Source of the DNA: an uncultured Bacteroidota bacterium
Lineage (GTDB): Bacteria; Bacteroidota; Bacteroidia; Bacteroidales; P3
Length of the DNA: 64,000 nt
Assembly (NCBI GenBank): GCA_902788805.1
Contig: CADALO010000003.1
Location: forward strand, 1-64,000
Reading direction: 5' to 3'
The stretch's first letter is position 1; every line of letters begins with the position of its first letter. Below are positions 8,730-16,475 of this stretch, piece by piece. The position numbers and the translations under genes were made by a program. The notes beneath the pieces are model-generated. The model saw nothing but the letters and a program-made list of their open reading frames with translations, was not told the origin of the DNA and ran no database searches.

Positions 8730-9696
8730 CGCCTTTTTGTGTTGAAATAACAACTTTGGCTTTCCCGCCTTCTTCTGCCTCCTTGTAGGTGAAAGTCAGC
8801 GGGTATTGTCGTCGTGCTATGGCGGCGAAGATGCCTATGCCGCTGCTAAGGTTGCTGTATACGCGTGCCGGCTCCGCAAAGTAGCTGGCCATACCGTGTG
8901 CCGCCATAACCTCTTTGGTATAGGCGTACGCCTCAGGGCTCAAGGCCTCAACAATCAGGGTGTATTCACGCTGCAGCGGATGTTCGGCTGTGTCTTTCAG
9001 CATCATCAGCGACAGCGTGGTTTCGTAGCTTTGGCCGTCAATGTCCCTGTCGGTGAAGAGTATGCCTGTGAAATAGTCCATAAATCCCTCTATGGCGTTG
9101 ACCTCAGGGTTGGTTATCTCGGTGTTGAGGCAAGTGAAAATCGGGTGCCTTACGGTGTCTATGGTGTCCCATTTCTCCTTCCATACGTTCCATCGCGTGC
9201 CGCTGTCGCGCTCCTCAAGGTAGATGTAGTAGTAGTTCGTCATCTCTGCGGGGTCGGTGAGCGTAAAGGTTATCTCGCCGGCCGTGATGGGCTGCAGCGT
9301 GTCTATTTCCGCCAGCGGCGGCAGCATATCAGGCAGAGGCACGACGCGTGTACCGCCTATGATGTCGGGACGCCCCGGCGTGCTTACGTGCAGCGTCAGC
9401 GTGTCGCCTGCCGTGGCGGTGTAGCCGAACAGGTAGTTCGCGCCGTCGCGACCGGTCGAGGCCATTGTCGTGCCGTTCACATCGATGCTTACGGTGGCGT
9501 CAGTCACGGCGGTGAAGGGCTGGTTGTCAAGGAAGAAGCGGCTGTAGGTGATGTTGACGAAAAGCAGGCTGTCGGTCGACGGCAGGGCGTTGACCACCAC
9601 CATCCGATCGCTATCCTCGATGTCGAACTCCATCACCTTCTCGCACGAACATAACATCGCACAAACAATCAGGATTATATATCTTGCTTTGCTCAT
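8689..9696 (-). CDS. DUF4249 domain lipoprotein
   Basis: 335 residues from the ATG at 9696, chosen because MSKARYIILIVCAMLCSC gives a lipoprotein signal with lipid Cys at residue 18. The frame is open further upstream, but only through the G-rich complement of an intergenic repeat. The family hallmark VVVNALPSTDSLLFV is near the start of the mature protein and SGIGIFAAIARR near the end. DUF4249 lipoproteins usually accompany a TonB-dependent receptor, as here, and probably act as its surface-exposed partner in place of SusD. The 3' end overlaps the convergent aldo/keto reductase gene by 41 bp. Confidence 0.85.
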   Translation of the reverse strand: MSKARYIILIVCAMLCSCEKVMEFDIEDSDRMVVVNALPSTDSLLFVNITYSRFFLDNQPFTAVTDATVSIDVNGTTMASTGRDGANYLFGYTATAGDTLTLHVSTPGRPDIIGGTRVVPLPDMLPPLAEIDTLQPITAGEITFTLTDPAEMTNYYYIYLEERDSGTRWNVWKEKWDTIDTVRHPIFTCLNTEITNPEVNAIEGFMDYFTGILFTDRDIDGQSYETTLSLMMLKDTAEHPLQREYTLIVEALSPEAYAYTKEVMAAHGMASYFAEPARVYSNLSSGIGIFAAIARRQYPLTFTYKEAEEGGKAKVVISTQKGVKPSSVSASRRSR

Positions 9697-9764
9697 ATTT
9701 CCAATACCTTTCAACTTTAGAACAATTAAACCATAAAAACGTTCAACCTTAAAACCTTCCAACC

Positions 9765-12197
9765 CTAAAACTTAAGCGTGTATGCCACCGAGGGCAGGAT
9801 GGGGAAGATAGACAGCTGGACGAGGGCGCCGTTGTAGCCCTTGTAGATGTACTCGTGGCTCTCGTAGATCATATAAGGGTTCTTGCGGTTGTAGAGGTTG
9901 TAGACGCTCACGTTGATGGTGCGGCTGCAGCGGCGGAACTTTCGGTGGAAGTTGGCGCTGATGTCCATACGGTGATAGTCGGGCATACGGAAGTTGTTGC
10001 GTCCCGACGGGTGCGACAGGTAGCCGCCCCAGCCTTCGGGGTCGACGTCGGCATAGTCGTTGGCTGTCTGCTGCGCCTCGGCATATTCCTGCAGGCTCAG
10101 CGTGGCAGCGTTGCCCGAGCTGTAGACCCAGGTCGCGCTGAAGTCCATCTTGTCGTTGACCTTGTAGCTCAGCACGATGCTGAGGTCGTGGCGACGGTCG
10201 TACTTGGCCGGAAAGGGCTTGCCGTCGTTGAGTACCTGTTCCGGACGGTCGAACTGGCGCATCGTCTTGCTCCACGTGTAGCCTATCCAGCCCGTCAAGT
10301 TGCCAACATTGCGCTGCAGCAGAAACTCGACACCGTAGGCCCAGCCGTCGCCCAGCACGACCTTCTCTTCCCAACTCTCGCTGCTGCCGAAGAAGGTGGC
10401 GCCATCCTTGTATTCCAGTAGGTTATGCATCTTCTTGTAGTAGCCTTCAACCGAGAAGTCGCCTATGGCCCCGGCCTCGTAGAACACGCCGCCGGCCACC
10501 TGATGGGCATACATCGGAGGCACATCTCTTGTCACCGGCACCCACAGGTCGGTGGGCATACTGACGCTTGTGGTCGAAAGTAGATGCATAAACTGAGTCA
10601 TATAGGCGTAGCCGCCTTTGAGCGAGAGTCCTTCACCCAGCATTACGCGTCCCGACAGGCGGGGCTGCAGGGTTGGATAGAACTTGTGCTCAACGGCGAA
10701 ACCGCTGAAGTTCAAACCGTAGTTGAGCTTGACGGTCTCGCTGATGCTCCAGTCGTCCTCTGCGTATGACGTTAGCTCTTCGGCAAGGATGGAACCTGAG
10801 TTGACCGATGTGTCGATGACCATCGAGTTGTTCATCAAGTCGGCGTTGTAGGCATTGAGATGGGCACTCGACACTTCGGGCAGGAAGACGTGGTGGATCA
10901 TCGATGCGCCAAACTTCATCAGGTGGTCGGGATTTGGCGTAAAGTCGAAGTCGGCCCTCAGGCTCAGGTCGTTGATGCGCGAGACATAGTCCATATCAAA
11001 CTCCGACGTGGCGCTCTCCTGCTCCTCGGTGGCGAGAGTGACGGTCTCGTAGTCGACGCCCACCGTGTTGCTGTAGCGCGTATAGGCGCAGGTGATATTC
11101 ATAAACAGCTTGGGAGTCAGTTCATAGTTCCAGCGTGCCGAGGCCACGATGTTGCCCCATTTCGTGTCGAAGTTGAGATACTGTTCCTGCACGTCGGTGG
11201 CAAGGGTGCGGATGCGGGTGTAGACTACGTCCGAACCCATATAGTAGCTGGCAAACAGGCGGCTGCGGTCGCTGAAGCGGTGCGTGAGCTTGCCGTTGAC
11301 ATCGTAGAAATAGTAGCCGGCGCGCAGCTTGTACTCGTTGCGGTCGGCAAGCCGCTTGACCAACGGCTGCAGCAGGAAGTCGGCGTAGGTGCGACGCCCC
11401 GAGAGGCAGAATGTGGTGCGCTCGCTCTTGATGGGACCTTCGACGCTGAGTTTGGCTGAGATGAAGCCTATCGAGGCATTGCCGTGCAGTTGCTTGTCGT
11501 TGCCGTTGTTGGTGGTGACGTCGAGCACGCTCGACAGGCGGCCGCCGAAGTGGGCGGGAAAGCTGCCTTTGTAGAGGGTCACGCCCTTTACGGCATCGGT
11601 GTTGAAGGCTGAGAAGAAGCCTCCCAGATGGCTAACATTGTAGAGTGGAACGCCGTCGAGCAGAAAGAGATTCTCGTCGGGGCCACCGCCGCGCACATAG
11701 AAGCCGCTGTTGCCTTCCGAGCCGCTTTGCACGCCGGGCAGCAGCTGCAAAGCCTTCACCAGGTCGGCTTCGCCGAAGAGGACGGGCACCGACTTGAGCT
11801 GCTCGACGGGTATGTCGATGGCACTCATCTGCGACGAGCGCACATTGTTCACCCGTTCGCTCTTGACAACGACGGTCTTAAGCTCGGTGCTCGACTGCAT
11901 ACGGAAGGTGCGCTTCTGGTTGCTCTTCAGTAGAATATCTTCAAAGACAGGTCGGTAGCCTACGTATGTGACGCGCAGCCGCACCGAATCGCTCTTCAAT
12001 GTCAGCGAGAAGCGCCCTTGCGCGTTGGTCAGCGCTCCCTTGCCGGTGCGCAGGTCCATCACCGCTGCGCCAATCAGCGTCTCGCCGCTCAGCGAGTCGG
12101 TGACGGTGCCGCTGATGGTATAGCTCTGGCCCGCCGCCGTGCCGCAAGCGAGCAGCAGTAGAAAAAGCAATAGTCGTTTTTTGCTTGTATGAAGCAT
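9765..12197 (-). CDS. TonB-dependent receptor with carboxypeptidase-like domain
   Basis: 810 residues. A signal peptide (about 1-23, ending in the GTAAGQ region) is followed by a CarboxypepD_reg-like domain (about 25-105: SGTVTDSLSGETLIGA). A plug domain comes next (about 115-215, with GGGPDENLFLLDGVPLYN), then a 22-strand-type barrel ending in YTLKF. It imports an unknown ligand across the outer membrane using TonB energy. The DUF4249 gene lies 68 bp downstream on the same strand, so the two form a SusCD-like pair. It is shorter than typical 1,000-residue SusC proteins, so a siderophore, metal or peptide ligand is as likely as a glycan. Confidence 0.9.
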   Translation of the reverse strand: MLHTSKKRLLLFLLLLACGTAAGQSYTISGTVTDSLSGETLIGAAVMDLRTGKGALTNAQGRFSLTLKSDSVRLRVTYVGYRPVFEDILLKSNQKRTFRMQSSTELKTVVVKSERVNNVRSSQMSAIDIPVEQLKSVPVLFGEADLVKALQLLPGVQSGSEGNSGFYVRGGGPDENLFLLDGVPLYNVSHLGGFFSAFNTDAVKGVTLYKGSFPAHFGGRLSSVLDVTTNNGNDKQLHGNASIGFISAKLSVEGPIKSERTTFCLSGRRTYADFLLQPLVKRLADRNEYKLRAGYYFYDVNGKLTHRFSDRSRLFASYYMGSDVVYTRIRTLATDVQEQYLNFDTKWGNIVASARWNYELTPKLFMNITCAYTRYSNTVGVDYETVTLATEEQESATSEFDMDYVSRINDLSLRADFDFTPNPDHLMKFGASMIHHVFLPEVSSAHLNAYNADLMNNSMVIDTSVNSGSILAEELTSYAEDDWSISETVKLNYGLNFSGFAVEHKFYPTLQPRLSGRVMLGEGLSLKGGYAYMTQFMHLLSTTSVSMPTDLWVPVTRDVPPMYAHQVAGGVFYEAGAIGDFSVEGYYKKMHNLLEYKDGATFFGSSESWEEKVVLGDGWAYGVEFLLQRNVGNLTGWIGYTWSKTMRQFDRPEQVLNDGKPFPAKYDRRHDLSIVLSYKVNDKMDFSATWVYSSGNAATLSLQEYAEAQQTANDYADVDPEGWGGYLSHPSGRNNFRMPDYHRMDISANFHRKFRRCSRTINVSVYNLYNRKNPYMIYESHEYIYKGYNGALVQLSIFPILPSVAYTLKF

Positions 12198-12262
12198 CTG
12201 AGTGTGATGTTAAGGTGTTGTGTATTAGAGTTAAGCACGATTGGTCTCGCCAAAAAAGCAGT

Positions 12263-12271
12263 GCAAAAATA
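12263..12271 (-). promoter_or_regulatory. -7 element of TonB receptor operon
   Basis: The minus strand reads tatttttgc, matching TAnnTTTG, 66 bp before the receptor start codon. No -33 match is seen at 19-21 bp. Confidence 0.45.
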
Positions 12272-12292
12272 CAAAGAAATGAAAAGTTTTTG

Positions 12293-12301
12293 TACTTTTG
12301 C
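12293..12301 (+). promoter_or_regulatory. -7 element ahead of palindrome gene
   Basis: tacttttgc matches TAnnTTTG. Transcription from here would begin near 12307 and run through the entire 119-bp palindrome before reaching the start codon at 12510. Confidence 0.5.
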
Positions 12302-12391
12302 AAAATCATTTAATAAAGATTAACTATTCAACGATGCACCTAAAAAGATGAAAATAGGGACATTACTCCATAGAAAACCGCTCTTTCAACG

Positions 12392-12510
12392 TACCAACAC
12401 CGCTCGTTGTCCAGTTGTTGTCCAGTTGTTGTCCAGTTGTTGTCCAGTCATTGACTGGACAACAACTGGACAACAACTGGACAACAACTGGACAACGAGC
12501 GGTGTTGGTA
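12392..12510. repeat. Perfect 119-bp palindrome of 11-bp units
   Basis: Two 59-bp arms (12392-12450 and 12452-12510) are exactly complementary around a single central base, t12451. Each arm holds four consecutive copies of GTTGTCCAGTT-type 11-mers plus a unique outer part (taccaacaccgctc). The last base of the right arm is the A of the ATG at 12510. In RNA this would be a near-uninterrupted 59-bp hairpin directly before the start codon. A related but imperfect array lies at 25739-25835. Confidence 0.97.
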
Positions 12511-13217
12511 TGGCTCGGAAGTGGCTTTTTCTGCTGCTTCTCCTTGCGTCGTCCGTCAGCGTCTCGGCGCAGGACAGCTGGCAGGACAAGCTTGAAAGTT
12601 GCTACAGCTCAAACTATATCGACTGGGAGGAATGCCGCTTGTGTCTGTATATGCAGTGCTATCCGCAGTCGCAGCTGCGCGATGTCTACAAGTACTGCTT
12701 TCAGGATTACTTTGGTTTGGAGCACCTTATGAGCGATTCGCTGGCGGCGGTGCGATACATCGAGGCTGAAATCCGCTCGGCCGACAGCACCGATTGGCAG
12801 CGGCCTTTGTTCTATTACCCTCTGCTTAAGAACAACTATGTCCGCGTGGACATAGGGTATGTGCGGCAGGGAATCATCCCTCTTGCCACAATGGTGTCGG
12901 CGATGCTGCAGAGCTCGCAACCTGTCGATTACGATGCCGGGCAGTGGCATAAGCGTTGGCAGTCGTTGTTGGCACTTTTGAATAATCCACATTGCAAGAA
13001 ACCGCTCAACTATGAGGAGGATTATCAGCTCATTGAGCAGACCATCAAGTCCGGCCAGTATGCGCTGCACCACAGCCGCCTGTTCAATGAAACCTACCGC
13101 CAGCACTACCGCATCGTTCGTCGCGACGTGTTCGAGCAGATGCTGTTGCCGCTGATTGAATCCTTCGAATCAGCCAAACCCTCATCCCCCTCCAACCCCA
13201 AAACCTTAAAACCCTAA
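12510..13217 (+). CDS. Exported protein of unknown function
   Basis: 235 residues from the ATG at 12510, which opens a good signal peptide (MARKWLFLLLLLASSVSVSA, then QDSW). An in-frame ATG at 12348 would add 54 residues translated from the palindrome, making the signal peptide internal, so I reject it. The mature part has several paired cysteines (ECRLCLYMQC) and is rich in Tyr, Gln and Leu, with no membrane span. I do not recognise the family. The final residues (PSSPSNPKTLKP) are encoded by the beginning of a C-rich repeat tract, so the original stop may have been altered by repeat growth. Its start codon touches the 119-bp palindrome. Confidence 0.6.
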   Translation: MARKWLFLLLLLASSVSVSAQDSWQDKLESCYSSNYIDWEECRLCLYMQCYPQSQLRDVYKYCFQDYFGLEHLMSDSLAAVRYIEAEIRSADSTDWQRPLFYYPLLKNNYVRVDIGYVRQGIIPLATMVSAMLQSSQPVDYDAGQWHKRWQSLLALLNNPHCKKPLNYEEDYQLIEQTIKSGQYALHHSRLFNETYRQHYRIVRRDVFEQMLLPLIESFESAKPSSPSNPKTLKP

Positions 13218-13302
13218 AACCTTATAACCCTTAATCCCTCCAACCTTTAAACCCTCAACCCCTTTTAACCTTTTTAACCTTTTAAACCCTTTAAACCCTC
13301 AT
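13183..13302 (+). repeat. Degenerate C-rich CCAACCTTTAAACC tract
   Basis: About 120 bp of imperfect repeats of the aaaccctttaaccc/ccaaccttaaaac type, closely related to the regular 16-bp array before radA. It covers the last codons of the preceding gene and the gap up to the TTG start of the AtoE gene. Confidence 0.75.
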
Positions 13303-13306
13303 CCTC

Positions 13307-14662
13307 TTGTTCCAGAAACTGATAAACGGCTCCGTAAAACTTGTCCAGCGTTGGATGCCTGAACCTTTTCTTTTCGCTATCATTCTGACTTTTATAGCGG
13401 CACTGTTGGCTATGCCTATCTGCCGCCAAACGCCCGTCGAGGTCGTTGCCAATTGGGGCAGCGGCGTGTGGGGCCTGCTGGCCTTTGCAATGCAGATGGC
13501 CCTGGTGCTGGTGTCGGGCTCGGCGCTGGCGTCGGCTCCGTCGCTCAAGCGCGGCATTGCCTGGCTTGCATCGCTGCCTAAGACGCCTGTGGCCGCCATC
13601 GCTCTGGTGACAGCTATCTCGGCTGTGGCCTGCTGGCTCAACTGGGGCTTCGGACTCATTGTGGGCGTTATCTTTGCCAAGGATATCGCGCGGCGTCTGC
13701 CGGGCGTCGACTACCGTTTGCTGATTGCGTCAGCCTACAGCGGCTTTGTGGTGTGGCACGCGGGTCTGTCGGGCTCGGTGCCGCTCAAGCTGGCTACGCC
13801 AGGGCCTGACCTTGCGGCGGCTACCAATGGCGCTATCGTCGACCCTATAGCCATTTCAGATACCATCCTGCATCCGTTCAATATCGCTATGGTGGTGCTT
13901 GTAATCATTGCTATTACAGTGGTCAATGCCTTGATGCATCCCAAAGGCAGCCAGGTGGTTACGGTTGACCCCGAGCTGCTGGTGGAGGAAGCGCCGGTGG
14001 AGAAGCGCAAGGCTGAGACGCCGGCAGAGAAGCTGGAGAACAGCCGTTTGCTGAGCTGGCTTATCGCCGCGTTGGGCATCGCTTATCTGCTTATTAGTCT
14101 GGTGTTCAGAGGCGGGGCGTTCGACCTCGGCTCTGTCATTATGATATTCCTTTTCCTTGGCATCCTTTTCCACGGCACGCCTGTGGCATACGTGCGGGCC
14201 TTCGGCAAGGCTGCGTCGGGCGCGGCGGGCATCATACTACAATTCCCGTTCTATGCCGGCATTATGGGTATCATTACGGGGGTAGGGGAGAGTGGCATCT
14301 GCTTCGGCACGGTCATCAGCAACGCCTGTATAAATATTTCTTCGCCAGTGACCTATCCGCTGCTTACCTTCCTTTGCGCAGCGTTGCTCAATATGTTTGT
14401 GCCGTCGGGCGGCGGCCACTGGGCTATTCAGGCTCCGATTATGTTCACCGCTGGTGCCGAACTGGGTGTTGACCCGGGCTTGACGGGTATGGCTATCGCT
14501 TGGGGCGACGCGTGGACCAATATGATTCAGCCATTCTGGGCGTTGCCGGCGCTGGCCATCGCGCGGCTGAGTGCCAAGGATATTATGGGCTTCTGCCTTA
14601 TCGACCTGTTTGTCAGTGGTGTGATAATCTCTGGAGGTCTTCTCTTTTGGGCAATAATGTAA
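13307..14662 (+). CDS. atoE: AtoE-type short-chain fatty acid transporter
   Basis: 451 residues. The start is probably TTG at 13307: no ATG lies upstream in frame, and the next Met (13355) would cut into the conserved WMPEPFLFAIILT opening. The protein is almost entirely hydrophobic with about 10-12 spans. It contains AtoE family blocks such as WGFGLIVGVIFAKDIAR, WHAGLSGSVPLKLA and FVPSGGGHWAIQAP. The family takes up short-chain fatty acids such as butyrate and acetoacetate. It is 12.8 kb from the lysine aminomutase/CoA-transferase genes, whose pathway makes butyrate and acetate. The gene is followed by a lipoprotein hydrolase 12 bp downstream. Confidence 0.88.
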   Translation: MFQKLINGSVKLVQRWMPEPFLFAIILTFIAALLAMPICRQTPVEVVANWGSGVWGLLAFAMQMALVLVSGSALASAPSLKRGIAWLASLPKTPVAAIALVTAISAVACWLNWGFGLIVGVIFAKDIARRLPGVDYRLLIASAYSGFVVWHAGLSGSVPLKLATPGPDLAAATNGAIVDPIAISDTILHPFNIAMVVLVIIAITVVNALMHPKGSQVVTVDPELLVEEAPVEKRKAETPAEKLENSRLLSWLIAALGIAYLLISLVFRGGAFDLGSVIMIFLFLGILFHGTPVAYVRAFGKAASGAAGIILQFPFYAGIMGIITGVGESGICFGTVISNACINISSPVTYPLLTFLCAALLNMFVPSGGGHWAIQAPIMFTAGAELGVDPGLTGMAIAWGDAWTNMIQPFWALPALAIARLSAKDIMGFCLIDLFVSGVIISGGLLFWAIM

Positions 14663-14674
14663 ATCGTTAAGATT

Positions 14675-15550
14675 ATGAAATATAGATTTGTTATCTTTGT
14701 TATGTCGGTGATGCTCCTTGCTGGATGCAAGGGAAAACAGCAACCGGCAGGTGAAACTGGCACAGCGGCTGACACTGCAGCTTTGGCTCCCTGTGCTATT
14801 TTTAGCGGTATGGACGATATGGAAGTCATTACGATTCCCGATCGTGTCAACAGGATGTCTATCGACTTGTTCAAGGGTTCGTACAACGATAGTCTGCTGG
14901 CAGTGCTGATGCCTGATGACTCAAGCCCGTCGGCTATAAATTCTTTCTTGCTCAGAATGTCAGGCTATTACTATGATGGCCGGGACTACGATGTCCTTAT
15001 CGACGCCGGTCTTGGTGAAGATAATGGCGGTGCTCTGCTTCGTCAGTTGAAAAAGCTCGATGTGAAGCCGGAGGAGATTGATGCTGTGTGCCTTACGCAC
15101 CTGCACGGCGACCATATCGGCGGTCTGTTGAAGGATGGTCAGCCTGTGTTCCCCAATGCAGCGATATACTTGTCGGTGGAGGAGTTTAACGCCTGGAGCG
15201 ACGACGGCCCTATGGCTGCGCAGAATGGTTTATGGAAACAGGTGCTTTCCTGCTACGCCAACCAAATCAACCTATTCCAGGACGGCGACGCTATTATTGA
15301 TGGCCGCATCAAGACCCATCTTGCCCCCGGCCATACGCCTGGTCACACCGTCTATGAGGCTGGCCTTTGCCTGTTCGTCGGCGACTTGGTCCACGCACAA
15401 GACCTTCAGTTGCCTTATCCCGACTTCTGCGCCCGCTATGACAACGACCCAGCCTTGGCCGTCAAGACCCGCAAGCAAGTCCTATCATCCCATCCCGGCG
15501 CCTACCTCTGCGGCGCCCACTGCTACGAGCCGTATATTGAGTTGAAGTAG
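14675..15550 (+). CDS. MBL-fold metallo-hydrolase lipoprotein
   Basis: 291 residues. The N-terminus has a lipobox (MLLAGC, lipid Cys at 18). The metallo-beta-lactamase fold is clear: THLHGDHIGG (the metal-binding HxHxDH motif), then APGHTPGHTVYE and VGDLVHAQ, with a late GAHCYEP. It resembles the AHL-lactonase/quorum-quenching-like and glyoxalase-II-like hydrolases. Being lipid-anchored, it acts outside the cytoplasm; the substrate cannot be told. It lies 12 bp after atoE, so co-transcription is likely. Confidence 0.85.
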   Translation: MKYRFVIFVMSVMLLAGCKGKQQPAGETGTAADTAALAPCAIFSGMDDMEVITIPDRVNRMSIDLFKGSYNDSLLAVLMPDDSSPSAINSFLLRMSGYYYDGRDYDVLIDAGLGEDNGGALLRQLKKLDVKPEEIDAVCLTHLHGDHIGGLLKDGQPVFPNAAIYLSVEEFNAWSDDGPMAAQNGLWKQVLSCYANQINLFQDGDAIIDGRIKTHLAPGHTPGHTVYEAGLCLFVGDLVHAQDLQLPYPDFCARYDNDPALAVKTRKQVLSSHPGAYLCGAHCYEPYIELK

Positions 15551-15552
15551 TC

Positions 15553-16011
15553 CTATTTATCCATTAACATTACTATTGGAACGGTCTTTTCAAATCCGAG
15601 TGGCGTTTTGTATCTATAAATACCAATTTGTCTAAAACATTTATTTTTAGGTGCAGAGATTATTTGGTCATCATAATAAGGACTTCCGTTTTCATTGTAT
15701 ATAAGTACAGTAATACCTTCACCAAGACCAAGGTTTCGCACGGTATCCACTATAGAGGAATTATTGTTTTCATTATCTGCAGGAGCACAGTGATCTCTGA
15801 AGGTTTCACCGCAACCACCATATCCGTGTGCCAAAGCGGTCCCGTTATTAAAAGACTGAAACACTCTGTAGCTGTTATATTCCATTATCTCTCCAGGTTT
15901 GTCAAAAAAAGACATACCGTTGTTTGTGGTTTTCCCTATGATTACTAAAACCAAAATGGCAAGTACAATGCCTGTCAGTATGCCAAGAATATAAACCCAT
16001 ATTTTTTTCAT
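15553..16011 (-). CDS. Small membrane-anchored protein, unknown
   Basis: 152 residues: a single N-terminal membrane anchor (about 5-25, IWVYILGILTGIVLAILVLV) and an extracytoplasmic domain with four Cys (GGCGETFRDHC and a later KNKCF). No family recognised. Its ATG at 16011 overlaps the stop codon of a short unexplained frame (16008-16112) as ATGA. The GC content is lower than in the neighbouring core genes, and it sits in a disrupted toxin-antitoxin locus, so it may be accessory. It converges on the hydrolase gene with a 2-bp gap. Confidence 0.55.
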   Translation of the reverse strand: MKKIWVYILGILTGIVLAILVLVIIGKTTNNGMSFFDKPGEIMEYNSYRVFQSFNNGTALAHGYGGCGETFRDHCAPADNENNNSSIVDTVRNLGLGEGITVLIYNENGSPYYDDQIISAPKNKCFRQIGIYRYKTPLGFEKTVPIVMLMDK

Positions 16012-16112
16012 AATCGTTCCTTTAAAAAGTTGTCTATTGTATTAGGTTGAGCTGTATAATAGGTATCAAAGTATAGTGGTTTAATTATAGTATTTGTTCC
16101 AACCTTCCTGGG
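16008..16112 (-). other. Open frame between MNT and membrane protein
   Basis: The nucleotidyltransferase frame stays open after its stop codon for 34 sense codons (ending in QPNTIDNFLKERL) and stops at 16008-16010, overlapping the next ATG as ATGA. It has no start codon of its own. The tight overlap suggests a real upstream gene whose 5' part has been lost. I cannot assign it. Confidence 0.3.
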
Positions 16113-16132
16113 TCACGAAGCGCTTCTCTCAT
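16085..16132 (-). pseudogene. HEPN partner start, truncated
   Basis: A short frame begins with ATG at 16132, overlapping the end of the nucleotidyltransferase gene. It reads MREALRDPGRLEQIL and then stops at 16085-16087. That opening resembles HEPN (DUF86) antitoxin/toxin partners, which normally follow MNT genes with exactly this kind of overlap and run to about 110 residues. Here it ends after 15 codons, so the HEPN protein is lost. Confidence 0.45.
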
Positions 16133-16415
16133 AAATCAGTTTTTTATCTTTGTTAGCAGTGCGTTCGGCGTATGGCAGAAGTGCACCGTCTTCAACCAAA
16201 TCCACTTCTCGATGCAGTATGTTTTCAAGATCTATAATCATTGATGCATACTTGAATAAACCAATTTTTGCATTCTTGCGATCAAACTGAATTAGCAAGT
16301 CAATATCGCTGTCGGGACGCTCCTCATTACGGGCAAACGAACCGAATACCCACGCTTTCAACACGGGTTGAGTTGCAAGATATTGACTAATTTGTTCAGT
16401 GAGCTTTTGATCCAT
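16113..16415 (-). CDS. MNT-type nucleotidyltransferase
   Basis: 100 residues, a minimal nucleotidyltransferase of the MNT class that pairs with HEPN proteins. The signature GSFARNEERPDSDIDLL is at residues 25-41, with catalytic aspartates D37 and D39. A further acidic residue comes later (EVDLVE). In the best-studied systems, MntA-type proteins AMPylate and silence a HEPN RNase. Here the HEPN frame stops after 15 codons, so this may be an orphan antitoxin. A consensus promoter lies just upstream. Confidence 0.82.
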   Translation of the reverse strand: MDQKLTEQISQYLATQPVLKAWVFGSFARNEERPDSDIDLLIQFDRKNAKIGLFKYASMIIDLENILHREVDLVEDGALLPYAERTANKDKKLIYERSAS

Positions 16416-16437
16416 ATTATGAATGCATTTCGATTTG

Positions 16438-16468
16438 CAAAATTACAAATAATATTTGAATTGGCAAA
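16438..16468 (-). promoter_or_regulatory. Consensus promoter of MNT gene
   Basis: The minus strand reads TTTG (16468-16465), 19 bp, then TAATTTTG (16445-16438), a full match to the Bacteroidetes -33/-7 pattern. Transcription should start near 16431, about 15 bp before the ATG. Confidence 0.75.
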
Positions 16469-16475
16469 ATCCGTT

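Noticed and set aside
12348..12509. Upstream ATG that would extend the exported protein through the palindrome
   Set aside because: The extra 54 residues come from the palindrome and would bury a clear signal peptide.
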